The position numbers and the translations under genes were made by a program. The notes beneath the pieces were generated by a model, which had not been told where the DNA came from, searched no databases, and worked only from the letters and a program-made list of their open reading frames with translations. From positions 1 through 6,381 of the forward strand of contig CALLYN010000675.1 in the NCBI GenBank assembly GCA_937858455.1: a stretch of DNA of 6,381 nt. The letters are read 5' to 3'. Position 1 is the first letter of the stretch. Every line of letters starts with the position of its first letter. Shown piece by piece: positions 6,304 through 6,381 of the stretch. Source of the stretch: an uncultured Kouleothrix sp. Lineage in GTDB: Bacteria > Chloroflexota > Chloroflexia > Chloroflexales > Roseiflexaceae.

Positions 6304-6334
6304 GCATGGGGGGCGGCGAAGCCGCCCCCCATGC
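6304..6334 (-). terminator. Strong 14-bp GC hairpin, probable 3' end of an upstream unit
   Basis: A perfect 14-bp inverted repeat, GCATGGGGGGCGGC and GCCGCCCCCCATGC, encloses a 3-base loop (GAA on plus, TTC on minus). It lies just upstream of the operon promoter, as expected for a structure that insulates this unit from a preceding minus-strand gene. Neither side is followed by a U-run: the minus strand continues CCCCACCG and the plus strand GCATTAAG. It is therefore a terminator-like or RNA-stabilising hairpin rather than a textbook intrinsic terminator. Its direction is uncertain. Confidence 0.48.
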
Positions 6335-6381
6335 GCATTAAGCTTACGCCACACAGCTATCGGTACTCATCAAAAACCGCT
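6335..6381. other. Window-edge stretch, no gene that can be assigned
   Basis: Too little is visible to call a gene. On the minus strand two frames enter from the edge and stop before the hairpin. One ends in AVFDEYR with TAG at 6359-6357, the other in MSTDSCVA with TAA at 6346-6344. Either could be the tail of an upstream gene. On the plus strand an ATG at 6331 stays open to the edge (MRIKLTPHSYRYSSKTA), but it starts inside the hairpin arm and has no ribosome binding site. Confidence 0.3.

Noticed and set aside
6122..6307. N-terminal extension of the solute-binding protein to the in-frame ATG at 6307
   Set aside because: The extension would bury the lipoprotein signal peptide and run through the promoter and operator. 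It starts within the hairpin arm and has no Shine-Dalgarno site.
1..6381. CRISPR arrays, tRNA/rRNA genes, insertion sequences
   Set aside because: No regularly spaced repeats, no tRNA-like TTCGA cloverleaf context and no transposase or terminal inverted repeats were found on either strand.

Overview
This is a GC-rich window (roughly two-thirds G+C by eye). It carries one gene cluster, read entirely from the minus strand. Two products are lipoproteins with Pro/Thr/Ser-rich linkers just after the lipobox Cys, and codon use is strongly G/C-ending. Together with the mix of families, this suggests a filamentous Chloroflexota (Chloroflexia, Roseiflexus/Kouleothrix-like). That placement is an inference from style, not from a marker gene.

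Layout in transcription order (right to left). Positions 6122-6381 are a non-coding control region. It holds a strong GC hairpin that probably ends an upstream unit (6304-6334), a smaller stem-loop (6277-6294), an 18-bp near-palindrome (6205-6222), an extended -10 promoter (TGCTATAAT, 6156-6164) and a good ribosome binding site (6127-6131). The first gene (6121-3290) encodes a 943-residue lipoprotein made of two family-1 extracellular solute-binding domains in tandem. After 45 bp with no terminator comes a 537-residue lipoprotein of the HlyD/MacA membrane-fusion (periplasmic adaptor) family (3244-1631). After another 52 bp, which contain a perfect 20-bp palindrome, comes an FtsX/MacB-type ABC permease (1578 to the window edge). 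Its first 526 residues are visible and its end is not.

The three genes are co-directional, closely spaced and share one recognisable promoter, so they probably form one operon. An ABC ATPase would be expected beyond position 1 but is not in the window. The combination is unusual. Family-1 solute-binding proteins normally feed importers with MalF/MalG-type permeases, while HlyD-type adaptors plus FtsX-type permeases normally form exporters or mechanotransmission machines. Here a doubled binding protein is the first gene of what looks like a MacAB-type unit. It might sense or deliver a ligand to that machine, or the neighbours might simply be co-transcribed. No substrate can be read from the sequence.

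The many long open frames on the opposite strand and in other frames are GC-rich shadows of these three genes and are not annotated.
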